NCBI RefSeq assembly: GCF_027409185.1
Contig: NC_084474.1
Span: 24,209,382 to 24,273,381 of the forward strand
From: Cynocephalus volans
Taxonomy: Eukaryota; Chordata; Mammalia; Dermoptera; Cynocephalidae
Length of the DNA: 64,000 bases
Direction of reading: 5' to 3'
Part shown: positions 35,248-46,813 of the stretch, in pieces
Numbering within the stretch: position 1 is the stretch's first letter
How the letters are laid out: each line of letters starts with the position of its first letter
Notes under the pieces: model-generated
Seen by the model: the letters and a program-made list of their open reading frames with translations, nothing else
Told to the model about the DNA's origin: nothing
Databases searched by the model: none
Made by a program: the position numbers and the translations under genes

Positions 35248-36343
35248 CTAATTTAAGGAAAAATTTTTTTCATTTTTCTATTTAAGCAATGGGAAAAAGT
35301 GTGAGTATTTGAGAGTGATTTTGAAGTAATTTCTAGATACTACTGTGCATAAGAATAATTAGAATGCCATTTAAAAAAATATTAATTGCTAATAGGATAA
35401 ACACTAATCCAAACTTCTAAAACCAGTATTTTTTAAAATTTAGTATAATGCGGACAATTGAAAATGACAAAGTTGCCAAGAAGAATCCTATAAAGACTTC
35501 TCATTAGCTCAGTATACCTTGGTGAACAGATAAAAACACAAATGTTGCAATCTAAGCAATGTGAAAAATGGTAAGTTATGTAGTTCACTCTTTTTGTCAT
35601 AAGATGGCAGTAACATTTTATCTACAAATTATTTTATCTAATTTTTCTTACATTTGTGCACCTGCCAAACTGATGAGTAATTAACTGTAATTTATATAAC
35701 CTAAAGCCTCAAATGAAAGGACTTTTCATGCTTTATTAGATATTGACATGTCCATTATATATATGCTGTCAGAAACACTTTTAGGAAAAGGCTTAGAAAT
35801 GTTCTATATATGCCAGGTTAAATGAAAAATTTACATGGAATGAAGGAACCAATAATTTACAAATTGGTTCTTCAACCCTAACTGGTTACAAGAAAGGTTC
35901 CAAATAGCAAAGAAACCACTTTGCAAACCCAGTCTTCATTTCTGAAGGGAAGGTATCTGGCTGTGAAAAGGTAGTGACATCTTGAGAAAATATCTTTCTT
36001 TAATCCTATGTAGTTCCTGATTTCCATAGCTTTAATAGAAGATTAATTTTACTCACTGAAAAGCAAAATGTCATCACAATATTGACACTTTATAAACAAA
36101 GATACTACCATGCACAGATTCAAAATCGGCACTTCATAGAGCTTCTCAACCATAAAGCTATATAGCTTTCCCATTCTATAGGGCAATGAGAAATCACTAT
36201 TTTATTTCCTAGTCATTCAACAAAAATTCGAGTTTCTTTCTGTACTAGAGCCACAGATCATACAGTAGTTTTCAGAAGAAAGAGCTTTCTTTCAACAACA
36301 AAATACTTACATGTTACAATTCTATTTTGTTAATACCCTTATT

Positions 36344-36522
36344 TGGTGCTTTTTCTTTTCTTTTTTTTTTTTCTTTTTTTGTCGTTTTCATGACCGGTAC
36401 TCAGCCAGTGAGTGCACCGGCCATCCCTATATAGGATCCAAACCCGCGGCAGGAGCGTCGCTGCGCTCCCAGCGCCGCACTCTCCCGAGTGCGCCACGGG
36501 CCCGGCCCTGGTGCTTTTTCTT
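36344..36522 (-). mobile_element. CYN-type SINE, hairpin subfamily, in the 3' UTR
   Basis: A minus-strand copy of the hairpin type (inverted repeat at 36451-36470). Perfect 14-bp duplications TGGTGCTTTTTCTT lie at 36344-36357 and 36509-36522. In the MCMDC2 transcript it would appear in antisense. Confidence 0.9.
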
Positions 36523-36744
36523 AGACTGTATTTCAAACTCTTCTGGTTCTCTGTGGGGTGAAGGAAAACATATTCCTATTTTTAAAAACTGGGATCCATA
36601 CAGTAGCCTCCATTTAAGATTCTGATGAAGGAACAAGACTAAAATCACTGGGAGAAAAAAAATGTCTTTTAAATGTTGCTTCTGATGGGAAATGCTTAGA
36701 GATGTTGCTGTACGAGCTCTATACTGTTTGACTTAACATGTGCA

Positions 36745-36750
36745 AATAAA
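36745..36750 (+). terminator. MCMDC2: Polyadenylation signal candidate for MCMDC2
   Basis: AATAAA in the strand and position expected for the 3' end of the gene. Not proven to be used. Confidence 0.4.
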
Positions 36751-37278
36751 AGCAAGGAATTTATAAGCTAAGACTCAACAGGGGGAAAGATTTAGCTAAA
36801 TTTAAACCTTCATCCAGGTAGGAATTCAGTTATTTTAGAATTCTTGTTAATTCTTTACTCCTGGCCTGTCCAGTCACTATTTTTCATAATATAGCATATT
36901 GCCAGTTATTACATGCACTAGGATAGCATTACTTTTTTGTTCACAAAGAAAAAGCAAATTAAAGAACAAAACTTAAATTTTAAATAAAATCTGTTGGTCA
37001 CAGAAAGGTGAAAACTTTACCTGTAATGGGTAATTTGCTACTTAGCACTAAGGAGTTCATGAGATTCAAACCACCTGTTTTTCAGGTACAACAGCAGTAT
37101 ATGAAGGAGAGGCGATATCTAGTATGCAGTAATTAGGACCTCTCCAGAAAGGCTAGAAAGGAAAATTGGAGCAATGTCTCCCCAGTTGCTTGCCTCAATG
37201 AAAATCACCATCCACAAATAAGCTAGTTATATCAACAAGAACATTATATCCTTAAAGTATATTAAAACCAGGTCTGAC

Positions 37279-37373
37279 TACAGATGCTCCCTGACTTATG
37301 ATAGTCCTAATAAAACGAATGCAAAGTTGAAAAATCATTAAGACAAACTACCATAAGTCGGGAACTATCTGTA
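37279..37373 (+). mobile_element. Short mariner-type MITE (MER44/Tigger-like) with terminal inverted repeats
   Basis: Ends ACAGATGCTCCCTGACTTATG and CATAAGTCGGGAACTATCTGT are imperfect inverted copies, and TA dinucleotides bound both ends as for TcMar insertions. The total length of 95 bp shows an internally deleted element. Confidence 0.7.
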
Positions 37374-37482
37374 GTGAGAATGGAGCTCTTTAAAAGACCT
37401 GATATATTTTAAAGAAAACAGACTTCACTGCCCAGCAATTTAATTTAATAAAAGTCAAGAGTCAAACTTGTACTTTTCTACA

Positions 37483-37492
37483 TTTATTTATT
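37483..37492 (-). terminator. SNHG6: Polyadenylation signals of SNHG6
   Basis: Two overlapping AATAAA motifs on the minus strand (AATAAATAAA), at the left end of the predicted last exon. Confidence 0.6.
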
Positions 37493-37994
37493 GTGAGGTT
37501 ATCAATGTCAAATAAAATATTAATTTTCATCATTTTACTGTTCATCTGTTTTCTTGACCAATTCATCTCTCCAAAAATGTTGCGTGCCACACCTCCAAAA
37601 AAAAAAAAAAAAAAAAAAGAAAAGAAACAGTAAAAATCATTCCACACTCAAACTAAAAAAAAAATGAAGTTCTCATATAACCTCGATATTCATAAGTACC
37701 CCTCAAAAAATTAATATTGAGAAAAGGAAACAATACCCCTGACATGAAAGGGCAACTTCAAAAGGAATTGTCCCCAGCACTTTGGGGTTTATCAAATAAT
37801 TCTGAACTACCAACAGATGTGTTTGCTTGACAAATCATAATTACTCACTTGAGGCAGCGAAGTACTTTTAAACACCACAGGTAAAGGACTTGAATGTTCA
37901 CCTACAGCTACCTATATGCTGAAAAAAAAAAGAACATTTCACCTATTTTAATGAACAACTGTACTACATTTCAATAATTCACATCAATATAGAT

Positions 37995-38080
37995 ACTGGC
38001 ATCTCAGTCTTAAAATTATTTCTTCAAAGAAACACTCAGCTGGGTAAACGGCAAAAAGTAATTTGTCATCATGTGCCAGT
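37995..38080 (-). ncRNA. SNORD87: SNORD87 (U87), C/D-box snoRNA
   Basis: On the minus strand: a 7-bp perfect terminal stem, ACTGGCA (38074-38080) with TGCCAGT (37995-38001); box C ATGATGA (38066-38072); box D CTGA (38004-38007); and an internal D'-type CTGA (38036-38039). The interior matches the SNORD87 sequence I remember (TTTTTGCCGTTTACCCAG upstream of D'). The family guides 2'-O-methylation of 28S rRNA. It lies in an SNHG6 intron 96 nt past the donor, a typical distance from exons for intron-encoded snoRNAs. Confidence 0.95.
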
Positions 38081-40079
38081 TATTAAGAACATATTAAACA
38101 TTTTGGGTACTGCTCTTTAGTAATACCACGAAGACAAAAGAAAGCACACAACTGGAATGTGAACTTTTTTGGTACCTGATTACATGCAGCGGAGTTCCCA
38201 GTTGTTTCTCAGCCATCTTCTACTTCAAATTTTTGGAAAACATCTGTCATGACAACCTTCATACATCTTCAAAACACATAGGCTTTGCTGCACCTGGAAA
38301 TTAAAATATTTCATTGTGAATTCTCATTTGTACTTGCATTTGTTTGGCCCCTTATATGTAGGATGGTCCAATAAGAGAATTTCATTCTTATCAGGAACCA
38401 TAAACACAGCCATACTTGCAATGTTTCTGACTCCCAACCCACTTTTTACTAAAAAGCACTAATACTATTCTGTTGTTCAATACATATCTAATGGAATAAA
38501 TATACTTCTTGCTTAATTCTTTTTTGGTAGTTAAAACTTACAAGTCCAGAATTTAAAATATCTAATGATTTGAATATTAGTGCCTTTTAACTGATTAGGT
38601 CCTAATAATTCCATAAATGAGCTTCTTTCCAAGCTGGAAATGGGAGTCATTAGCATGGGCAGGAAAAATGATGGAAACATTTTACGATATCCTTCATTTT
38701 GACAGTACTGACTTTAAGACACAATGGTTCTAACGAGTACCCATCCATTACTTTTCAGTATGAAAGCTTGACAAGGATGAGCTATGAGCCAGGTTAAAGG
38801 TCAGATTTGTAAAAACAAATGTGCAGACCTTCACCTAAAAACAGTACAATGGCAAATCTGGTAGTTTTGAGGCAGTGATACTTTTTGTTGGCATCATTAT
38901 TGGATACAGTCCTGTAGAATTAAGGCCCAAGTTGACTGAAAACACACTTAGGTACTGCAAAGATGCATGGCCAGGGCTACAGATCATGTCCTACAACACC
39001 CCAAGAGAATAAATCATTGGAGAGCTACTGGAAATGATTTATGAAGACATATAAAGTTGGACCTTGCAAACAAAATCAATATTAGGTATACTAACTATTG
39101 GTTATGAACAATTACAATTTGGAAAATTTCGATTTAATATTATGATTCACAGGAACTAGACAACTACATGCATAATCACATTTTTATAAAGCTTAAGGAA
39201 ATGAGGGTTTAGAAATGCCTATGTATAATAATAAACTGCTTTCCACCCACTCCCCCCCCCAAGAAAAGAGACATGGCCACAAAATTTCAGATGGTGGGGC
39301 CATGGAATGGGACAGGGAAGTAAATAAATACTATGGTATTAGTAATATCATAGTTCTTAAATGGATTGGTGGGTTATTTTCTATTATGCTTCAAAATTTC
39401 TGTGCACAAGTAGTTTTATAAAAATATCAGGAAATTAAAAAAATACCAACACTTAGCAAGAAAAACAGGACTCAAGCCTCTTACGCCTCAAAAGTAAGGA
39501 TGAATGTAATACCTACCAAATTAAAATATTTTAAGTCATCATATTCGTCCTGTTGACAGTTAACTATTAACTATTAAATTGTTCCAGATGAAGCAATGTA
39601 TTTCCAATTTGGGGGATAGAAAAAAAACATGAATATACTGTCTCATCGACAAGCTATTCATTTTGTATGATTTGTTTTTGTACAGGTAACATGCTCTTGT
39701 AGTCTCCCAGTTGTTGACCCCTTTCTTTATTATGTCTAGAAATACACATCTCTATGTAAACGCACCATCTACAAGTATAGCAGGCATTTACTAATAACTA
39801 ATAATAGTAACTAACAACTAAGGGAGTTCTACACTTGCACATACTGTTCTCCAACTTCAATGCCTCATGTTTAGGGCATATTTACAACGGAAGATCCAGG
39901 CACAAATGCCGACTATTAGCTCTACTAACAAGACCAGTACTGATTGTCAGTAGCTTAACTGCTTAACCAATTCAAAACCAGTTACTAAGTACGATTAAAA
40001 GTAAGGGTGGACTTAACTCTAAATCACTTCTCCCTTTATGAAATGCTCCCTTATTAAGTAAAAATAGGCCGCCCACTGA

Positions 40080-40800
40080 GGGGAGCCTAAAACCGCCAAG
40101 GCCGCCAAGTCCCCACACTTTGCTGGGGACACAAAGGAGATCCGGCGAAGGCCCGGGCGGAGCACGAAGAAACCGGCCGTTCCTTCCGGGCATCTCGGTT
40201 TCCCTTGAGTCACAAAAGGCCGTTCTTCACTAGTTTCTGAGGTAACAGTCCAAAACCGGTGTTTACTACGGAGTACAATCAGCTAAGACCTGCAGGTGCT
40301 TACTCACAAAACACGACCGTGCAGATGGCGCAGAGGAAAAGCTGATGGCCGTGTCCATCCAGGCCGAGGGCAGCGCTGCCTCCTGGGTCGTCCCCGCGGC
40401 CGCCGACTTGGGGGCTGCGCGTGGGCAGGGGACGAAGGCCTCTGGAATGAAGGCGCCACACTCGGCACCCGCGGAGCGGAGATAGCCGGCACAGAGAACA
40501 CAAGGAACTAAGACCACGACAACTCTCACCTCGAAGACCCCGGCTACGGGACCACAGTCTTCGCCGCCGCCACGCCGGCATGGCTGACGACTCGCGGTAG
40601 ACATCGCCCGCTCGCGGCCACACGGAAAAGGAAGCGCTGCGGCGGGAGAGAGTTCTTAGGCACTGCGAACGTGGCCCCGCCTCTTCCGGCCTCTGGCCCC
40701 GCCCCTGGCGGGTACCGAGCCGGAACCGAGCGCTAGGGGAGGAACTGGGGCGGTCACTTTTTAGGGCTTCGCGCTTCTGCTCCTGCAGCTCCACAAGTTT
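40080..40800 (-). promoter_or_regulatory. SNHG6: CpG-island promoter of SNHG6 with 5'TOP start
   Basis: A strongly CpG-rich block. The minus-strand start CTTCCTTTTCCGTG at 40634 begins with C followed by pyrimidines, the 5'TOP pattern that links host-gene transcription to ribosomal supply. Upstream (plus side, 40640-40760) GGCCCCGCC boxes could bind Sp1. No TATA box was seen. Confidence 0.75.
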
Positions 40801-41665
40801 ATATTGGGGAGGTTTGGAACTTCTGTAAGGCCCGTGAGTACCTCAGCTACAGCTGTTTCAATGAATATGCAAGTGATTAATCGACCAGTTTTTAATGGAT
40901 ACAAACGAACAGAAAATGCTCTGAAGAAGAGGAGTCTCTCATTCCCAGTACATGTGTCAATGTGTGCCTAGTCTTTTACTCCGTCACGATTGCAGTGTTT
41001 AAAAATGTGGTAGTATTGGGCAACACAACTTAGAGTAAGTATTCTGGAGTCGGCTCCTTCAAACGCGCAAGAACCAATTAACCAGAAAAGGGGGAAGCTG
41101 TTATATTTTCCAGCTACTGTTGCTATTTTTATTGATGATAATGGAGAGTTTTTCAAGAAACATTCATAAAGCAGTTACCTACCTTGTTTATGAACATTTT
41201 ATAATTTGCTATAGATTTTGTTCTGTGTTTTATTACTCTTTGTTTCTCTAGATCATGATGTATTGAGTTCTGGCAAGAAATATTTATGATCTTGTTGCTC
41301 CCAAAAATATACGTGAAAGCATAAAATTAAACAATTGGATTAGTAAAAAATAGGTCATCTATTCTTTAAAAATTGGAAATCTAAGAAACTGATACTAAAT
41401 TCAGTACAAAGAAGCATATGGTATGAAAATCTAAACCTAGTAGAACAAACTGTGATTATACCTACTTTACCAAAGGATTCCTCTCTGTATAAGTTTCTGC
41501 TGAGTGCTTTGCAGGAGTTTAAAAATGTTCGTTTTGGGCGCCAAGTGCAAGCTTTTTCTTCTGTCAAGTAGTGATGTGGGTCTCAGCCTACCTCACAGAC
41601 TTCGGATTCCTGGGTGCATGTTGCTTCCACAACCCAATTTTACAACCTGGGTAACCACCTCCATC
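40800..41665. other. Gene-free, no recognisable element
   Basis: Upstream flank of SNHG6. No convincing exon or repeat was recognised. Confidence 0.35.
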
Positions 41666-42074
41666 AGGCCTGATAGAGTTTGGATGTGTTGTCCCCACCA
41701 AAACTCACGTGGACATCTGATCCCCAATGTGAAAGTGTTGGAAGCTGTTTGAGTTATGGGGACGGATCCCTCATGAATGGATTAGTGTCCTCCCTAGGTA
41801 TGGGGATTAATGAGCGAGTTCTCGCTCAGTTAGTTCCCGCAAGAGCTGGTTGCTTAAAAGACCCTGGCACCTCCTCTCTTGCTTTCTCTCACCATGTGAT
41901 CTGCTTGTACCCGCTGGCTGCCTGCCACTTTCTGCCATGAGTAGAAGCAGCCTGAGGCCTGTGCCAGATGCAGCTGTCCCAGAATCATAAGCCAAATAAA
42001 CCTCTTTTCGTTATAAATTACCCAGTCTCAGGTATTTCTGTTATAGCAACACACAAACAGACTAATACAAGGCC
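41666..42074 (+). mobile_element. MST-type MaLR solo LTR with perfect 5-bp duplication
   Basis: The LTR at 41671-42069 (399 bp) starts TGATAGAGTTTGGATG and ends GACTAATACA. It is clearly the same family as 21382-21782. Duplications AGGCC lie at 41666-41670 and 42070-42074. An AATAAA signal lies near 41995. Confidence 0.92.
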
Positions 42075-42744
42075 TTTTCCTGCAACTGTGTGGGCAGCTG
42101 TGGAAGCCACCATTAATGAAAGGTGTAGAGGAGGGTGAGTTTGGACACTCAGATCATAGATGCTAAGGCAACAATTTAGGCAAGTTATTAGTGCTCCTCA
42201 GCCCAGGGTCATGTTAGAAAGAACTGGAGACAAACATAGAGACTTTCTCTGCCACAGTTCCCTACGGGATATCTCCTGAGTTGCTTACAGCTTTATGTTG
42301 CCTCCTGTGGGTGATCACAGGGCATTCATGCATCGGCTTCTGCTGCCAAGAAATAGCTGAGCTAGGTGGATAGACTATGGAAGAAGCGAGCACCTTAATG
42401 ACTTAATATGTTCTTTCTTCACAATGGATACAACTAAGTTCCATGACCAAAATTTAGGTGTCCCTAAAACTGCACAGTTGCCCATTTTCAGATTATGTCA
42501 GTTATTTAAATAATGTTAATTAAAATAATGTTATTCATTAAATAAATGTCAGTTTTCAACTGCACGTAACAAAATACAAAACTAAAGTGGCTTTTAAAAA
42601 ATGAGAAAAGTATTATTACATATCACAAGAAATCCAGAGGTAGATGGTTCTAGGTTTGGTTAATTCAGCAGTGCAACATTATCAGGATTCCTGGTTTACT
42701 TCTCTGATATTCTTTGTTGTCCCCTCACAGTTGCAAGAAAGCTC

Positions 42745-43205
42745 CCTGTTAAACAGAAATTATGGGAGGCTATTGTTTTGAACTGATCTCCTGCTGTAGA
42801 TCCTTACAGACTGGACCAAACTGAAATGGAGTCATTTACGCTAAATGCCACACATAATCAAACTGAAACTTTAAGGAAGGAGGTAGATTGCCAAACAGAC
42901 CAGTTTTTCCTGAAAATAGGAGATTCCAGTTGGCCTGAGTCAGCATAATAAGAAAGTCCCCTCTGCTTTAATCCTTACAAGAAAAGCAACCTGAAATAAC
43001 CTGATGTTAACCAATCAGCTTTTTTTTTCCTGTTATGTTTCCTTGTTCCCATCTTACAAAACCCACTCTTCTGCCATTGCTGGGTGGAAGCTCTCATTCT
43101 ATTTTATAGAATGGAGACTGCCCTGATTCATGAGTTTCCAATAAAAGCCAATTTGATCTTTAACTAAATTTATTGTAATTTTGTCTTTTGACATCCCATA
43201 GCTGT
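42745..43205 (+). mobile_element. ERV LTR, diverged
   Basis: LTR-like order of elements on the plus strand: CCAATCAGC box (43012-43020), TATA-like ATTTTATAG (43100-43110) and CAATAAAAGCC (43140-43150), then a T-rich end. Boundaries and family are not fixed. Confidence 0.5.
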
Positions 43206-43349
43206 AAACATCACATCTTTATATAACATCCAGAGGAAGGAAGGAGAGCCATTTCTTCTCATGTGTCTCTCATAATCAGGGTGAAAATCTTTCCCAGAGT
43301 GCCCACACTAGTCTTCTGGTACCATTGGCCATGATTAGGTTACAAATCT

Positions 43350-43405
43350 GGGCATTATGAGCTTATCAGCACCACGCACTCGAGTGAGGTAACCGGCCAG
43401 CCACC
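43350..43405 (-). mobile_element. CYN-type SINE scrap
   Basis: TTATCAGCACCACGCACTCG and TGAGGTAACCGGCCAGCC resemble the head of a minus-strand copy with a deletion. Confidence 0.45.
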
Positions 43406-43669
43406 ATTCTCAGCTTATAATGTGAGAAGGTAGGCTCTGACAGAAAAGGAATGGGGACAGCTGTTATGTATTCTACTTGTGCCTGCCACAAAGCTAAATC
43501 TTAACTTTAAAGTTTGAGGGTATATCTGTGAATCTAATGAGTTCTCGTTATTGTACAAAGGGGGAGGAGATGATTATAGGGGCATGGTGAAAGATACAGG
43601 AATTCTGAGAAAGACTGGATACAGATTTTCAGTTCTGCCTTAAAAAGTTGCCATAGAAGCAAAAAATAA

Positions 43670-43890
43670 CTTTTCTTTCACACAGTTTTATCGACATACA
43701 AAAAACTGCACATATTTAAAATGAAAATATCTGATAAGCTTTGACATATGTATACACCTGTGATGCTGTCACCACACTCAAGATAATGTATATATATTCA
43801 TCACCCCTAAACATTTCCTCATACCTTTTTGTTTTGTTTTTTAATATCAAAACATAATTGATTATACATATCTATGGGGTACTGATATAG
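43670..43890 (-). mobile_element. L1 3' region fragment
   Basis: ACACAGTTTTATCGACATAC and GATTATACATATCTATGGGG resemble reversed L1 3' sequence. Confidence 0.5.
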
Positions 43891-43892
43891 GG

Positions 43893-44580
43893 GGTGCTCA
43901 GTTTCCCTGGGCTCAGGTGTCAGGACACATCTCTGGGTTTCAAGCCACTCCTGAAGGTCTCAAGCCCCTCCTCTGGGTCCTCCCTTACAGGAAAGCTACT
44001 GTTGCCATTAGACCTATTTTCAGCACCAACAGGGAAAATGAGACCACAAGGGGCTGGCTTATGCAAATCCAGTAGCTGGGCATGCTCAGTAGAGAAGGAC
44101 TATATAACCTGGTGATTGAATGATCTACCACTAGAGATGCCAGAGAGCACAGAATATTTTTGAATATGTCTGGTGCATGTGACAGGATTTGACCAATCCT
44201 GTTGCTCACTGTCCTGGAGGCATCCTGCACTTTACTGGCTGAACTGTGTATACTTTGTATTGAACTTATTTTCACCAAGCAGCTGCTCACTCTCTTGAGC
44301 CAGCCTGCATTCTGTACTGAGCTTTAAGTATGTATTTCTTATTTTTATGTTAAACTTGATGTGGGCCCTGCTCACTCTCTGGATCTATGCCGCACTCTCT
44401 CTATGGAGCCTGTGTTTCTTATCTATTATGTTAAACTTGTTCTCACTTTCTACTGTGACTCTGCCATTGAATTCTTTCCTGTGGCAGACTCAAGAACCTG
44501 GTAAGAGGAAAAGATGGGTTGAGGTCAACTATCAGGCCCCCTGGACCCTACCTCTGACATCAGTACTGCATTGAATATCA
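43893..44580 (+). mobile_element. ERV LTR-like element
   Basis: Starts with GGGTGCTCAGTTTCCCTGG. A TATA box, CTATATAACCTGG, lies at 44100-44111. The end has a U5-like GACTCAAGAACCTGGTAAG similar to that at 62130-62150. Edges are uncertain. Confidence 0.5.
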
Positions 44581-44699
44581 ATCAATATGTGTGCAATATC
44601 TAATGCTCACATCAGGATAATTAGTATATTCAGCATTACACAATGTAGTCATTTTTTGTGGCCATTTACTGAGGCACTCATGTTCTCCTGAATGCTCTC

Positions 44700-44995
44700 C
44701 TAACTGCACCCTGCCCTGCTGTCATATATGCCCAGCTGTGCCCTGCTCTGCTGTAACGGCTAACAGACCCAGAACTTATCCCACCTAAATGGAAATTATA
44801 ACCATATAAGGTCACCCTTTACCCCACTATAAAAAAAAAGAGGTTTAACAATATAAAAGAGACAACCCCACTGCATCCGGAGTTCAGCCTTTGTGACACG
44901 AGTCCACTGAGCCAATGCTGGCACCAATAAACCCTGCTTCCTGCCTCAAGCCTCTGTGTCCAGCCTCTCCTTATGAGTTCACTCTAACACACTGT
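44700..44995 (+). mobile_element. ERV LTR, partial
   Basis: TATAAAAGAG box at 44854-44864, CAATAAACCCTGC signal at 44925-44937 and an end CTCTAACACA give an LTR-like layout. The start is not defined. Confidence 0.55.
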
Positions 44996-45084
44996 AATAT
45001 TACCAATTTTTCTCTACCCCTCTTCCTCTCCCTCTTTCCCACCTCTGGTGGCCTCAGTTCTGTTCTCCCCTTTTGAAAGTTAAA

Positions 45085-45745
45085 TGAATTATTATGATTG
45101 TTGTCTAGTTGTCTTTCTTTTTTTAATGTATGTACTTATTTATTTTTATTTTTTATTAATACTTTTTTTATCCTATGATGTTGTTGCAGAGCAGTTGGGA
45201 GGGAGGGGTAGAGGCCCTCTTCTCCCCTGCAGCCTCCAAGCAACTTCATCTGAAGGGCACAGCTGTAGCTTTTGCCAGTTCCTGCTTTGTGAGCTTAGCA
45301 GCTCTAGCCTGGAAGTGGCTGGGTTCAAAATGGTCAGAACAGTTTTTTCTTTCTCTCATCATGGCTTCTCCTGCCTTCATGCACTCTGTAGGTCTCTCTT
45401 TCTGTTCCCTTGAGCTCTGGTGGCCTCATCTTGGCTGTTGTTGCTTTTTTATAGTTGTAAATTGGTTGATTTGTGGGAGAGAATGATGCTGGGGACCTTC
45501 TATTCCACCATCTTGACCAGAAGTGGTCTGTATTCATTTTTAAGCTCCCACTTATGAGTAAGGACATGTGGAATTTCTCTTTTTGTGCCTGTCTTATTTC
45601 ATTTGACATAATTTTCTCTAAGTTCATCCATGTTGCTGCAAATGACAGAATTTCATTCTTTTTTATGGCAGAGTAGTATTCCACTGTGTATATATACCAC
45701 ATTTTCCTTATCCACTCATCTGTCAATGGACATTTAGGTTAGTGT
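45085..45745 (-). mobile_element. L1 3' end with ORF2 C-terminus
   Basis: The minus strand encodes [20 protein letters not shown] (about 45630-45690), the familiar end of L1 ORF2, and continues into a 3' UTR that ends at the T-rich stretch near 45110-45165. Relatively well preserved. Confidence 0.88.
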
Positions 45746-45944
45746 TTGCTTCAGAGGAATGGTGAGACAGGAGACTTGCTTTTCGTCAAAGCTCTCCTGT
45801 ATTATTTTATTTTTTTAATTTTAAGATACATACATTTATTTCATTTCTAAGGAAATATTTCTATTAATGAGATAAGAAACACACATACATTAAAAAATTT
45901 AACCAATTTATGATTTAGTTCTAAACTGAGTGGTATATACTAGC

Positions 45945-46813
45945 AGTTTCCAAAGTGTAGTCATGGGCCCCTAGAAGCTTCTAAGACCCTTTCAGGGGTT
46001 CTGTGAAGTTGAACTATTTTTGTAATAACACTGAGATGTTATTTGCCTTTTTCACTGTGTTGAGATTTGCACTGATGCTGTAAAAAACAATAGTGGCTAG
46101 AACTGCTGGTGCCTCAGTATGAATGAATGCAGTAGAACCATTGCACTAGTAGTCATTGTATTCCTCACCATCACTTACTTGCAGTTAAAAAAAAAAAAGC
46201 CAGGTTCACTTAAGAATATCCTTGATAAAGTAGTAAAAATCATTAATTTTAATCAATCTTGACCTTTGAGTACATTTTAAAAATATTTTTTAATACTCTG
46301 TGTGACAAAATAGGAAGTATACATAAAATCCTTCTGCTGTATACCAAAGTCTAATGGTTGGAGGAAAACCATTGTGTGAGGCTATTTAGTTGCAAGCTGA
46401 ACTAGCTGCTTTTGCATAGAACCCCATTTTTACTTGAAACGATGGCTGACAAATGATGGAATAAACTTGGGTATTTGGCAGACGTTTTCCTGAAAATGAA
46501 CAAAGTGAGCCTGTTATGTCAAGGAAAACAACTCATTGTACTTGTTGGCAATGATAAAATTCAAGCTTTCAAGCAAAATTTAGAATTTTGGAAAATTTGT
46601 TTCTGCCACCATGAGCTTATCTGCTCCCCTCCACTGAAAGATTTTTCATGCACTCAGTTGGTGATATTGACAAACATGATTTTTAAACATTGTTAAATGA
46701 AATATGTCAACATTTGGAAGATGTGTATAAATCAGTGAACCAATATTTTCCAAATGACTGATACATAAAATTACAAAACTATGCATGCATCAAAAATCCA
46801 TTCAAAATGTAAG
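45945..46813 (+). mobile_element. hAT DNA-transposon fossil with transposase remnant
   Basis: Starts with GTTTCCAAAGTGTAGTCATG, the type of end seen in hAT elements. 46475-46696 remains open and resembles the hAT transposase region shared with domesticated ZBED5/FAM200-type proteins (VFLKMN, LCQGKQL, FKQNLEFWK). Other parts have stops. An MLT1A-type LTR cuts into it at 46814-47169, after which a scrap continues. Confidence 0.7.

Larger units (their letters stand above)
35248..36770 (+). other. MCMDC2: MCMDC2 3' UTR (probable)
   Basis: Follows the stop codon with no further exon-like sequence. The first good polyadenylation signal with normal context is AATAAA at 36745-36750. It includes a CYN SINE (36344-36522). 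The true end could lie further on, as later AATAAA motifs occur at 36982 and 37446. Confidence 0.5.
37470..40634 (-). ncRNA. SNHG6: SNHG6, snoRNA host gene 6 (long non-coding RNA)
   Basis: A spliced, non-coding host transcript on the minus strand whose intron yields SNORD87. Proposed exons: 40530-40634 (5' end), 38176-38293, 37849-37918 and 37470 to about 37652. Evidence: first-exon donor GTGAGA at 40529; exon 38176-38293 has acceptor TTTCCAG and donor GTACCA; exon 37849-37918 has a long pyrimidine tract, acceptor CAG and donor GTGAGT; the last exon has acceptor TTTTAG. Two overlapping AATAAA signals on the minus strand lie at 37483-37492. The start CTTCCTTTTCC is 5'TOP-like, as expected for snoRNA hosts. 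No long conserved ORF is present. It converges with MCMDC2, as in human. Exon boundaries are predictions, and further exons between 38293 and 40530 are possible. Confidence 0.85.

Noticed and set aside
37560-37652. Alternative last-exon acceptor of SNHG6 after the long T-run (37598-37619 on the minus strand)
   Set aside because: The site would be GGAG, a poor acceptor. The TTTTAG at 37653-37654 is better, though the inclusion of a T-run in the exon leaves doubt.
40266-40794. Open frames up to 164 aa on the minus strand across the SNHG6 promoter
   Set aside because: They run through the promoter, first exon and first intron without respecting splice sites. SNHG6 is known as non-coding.
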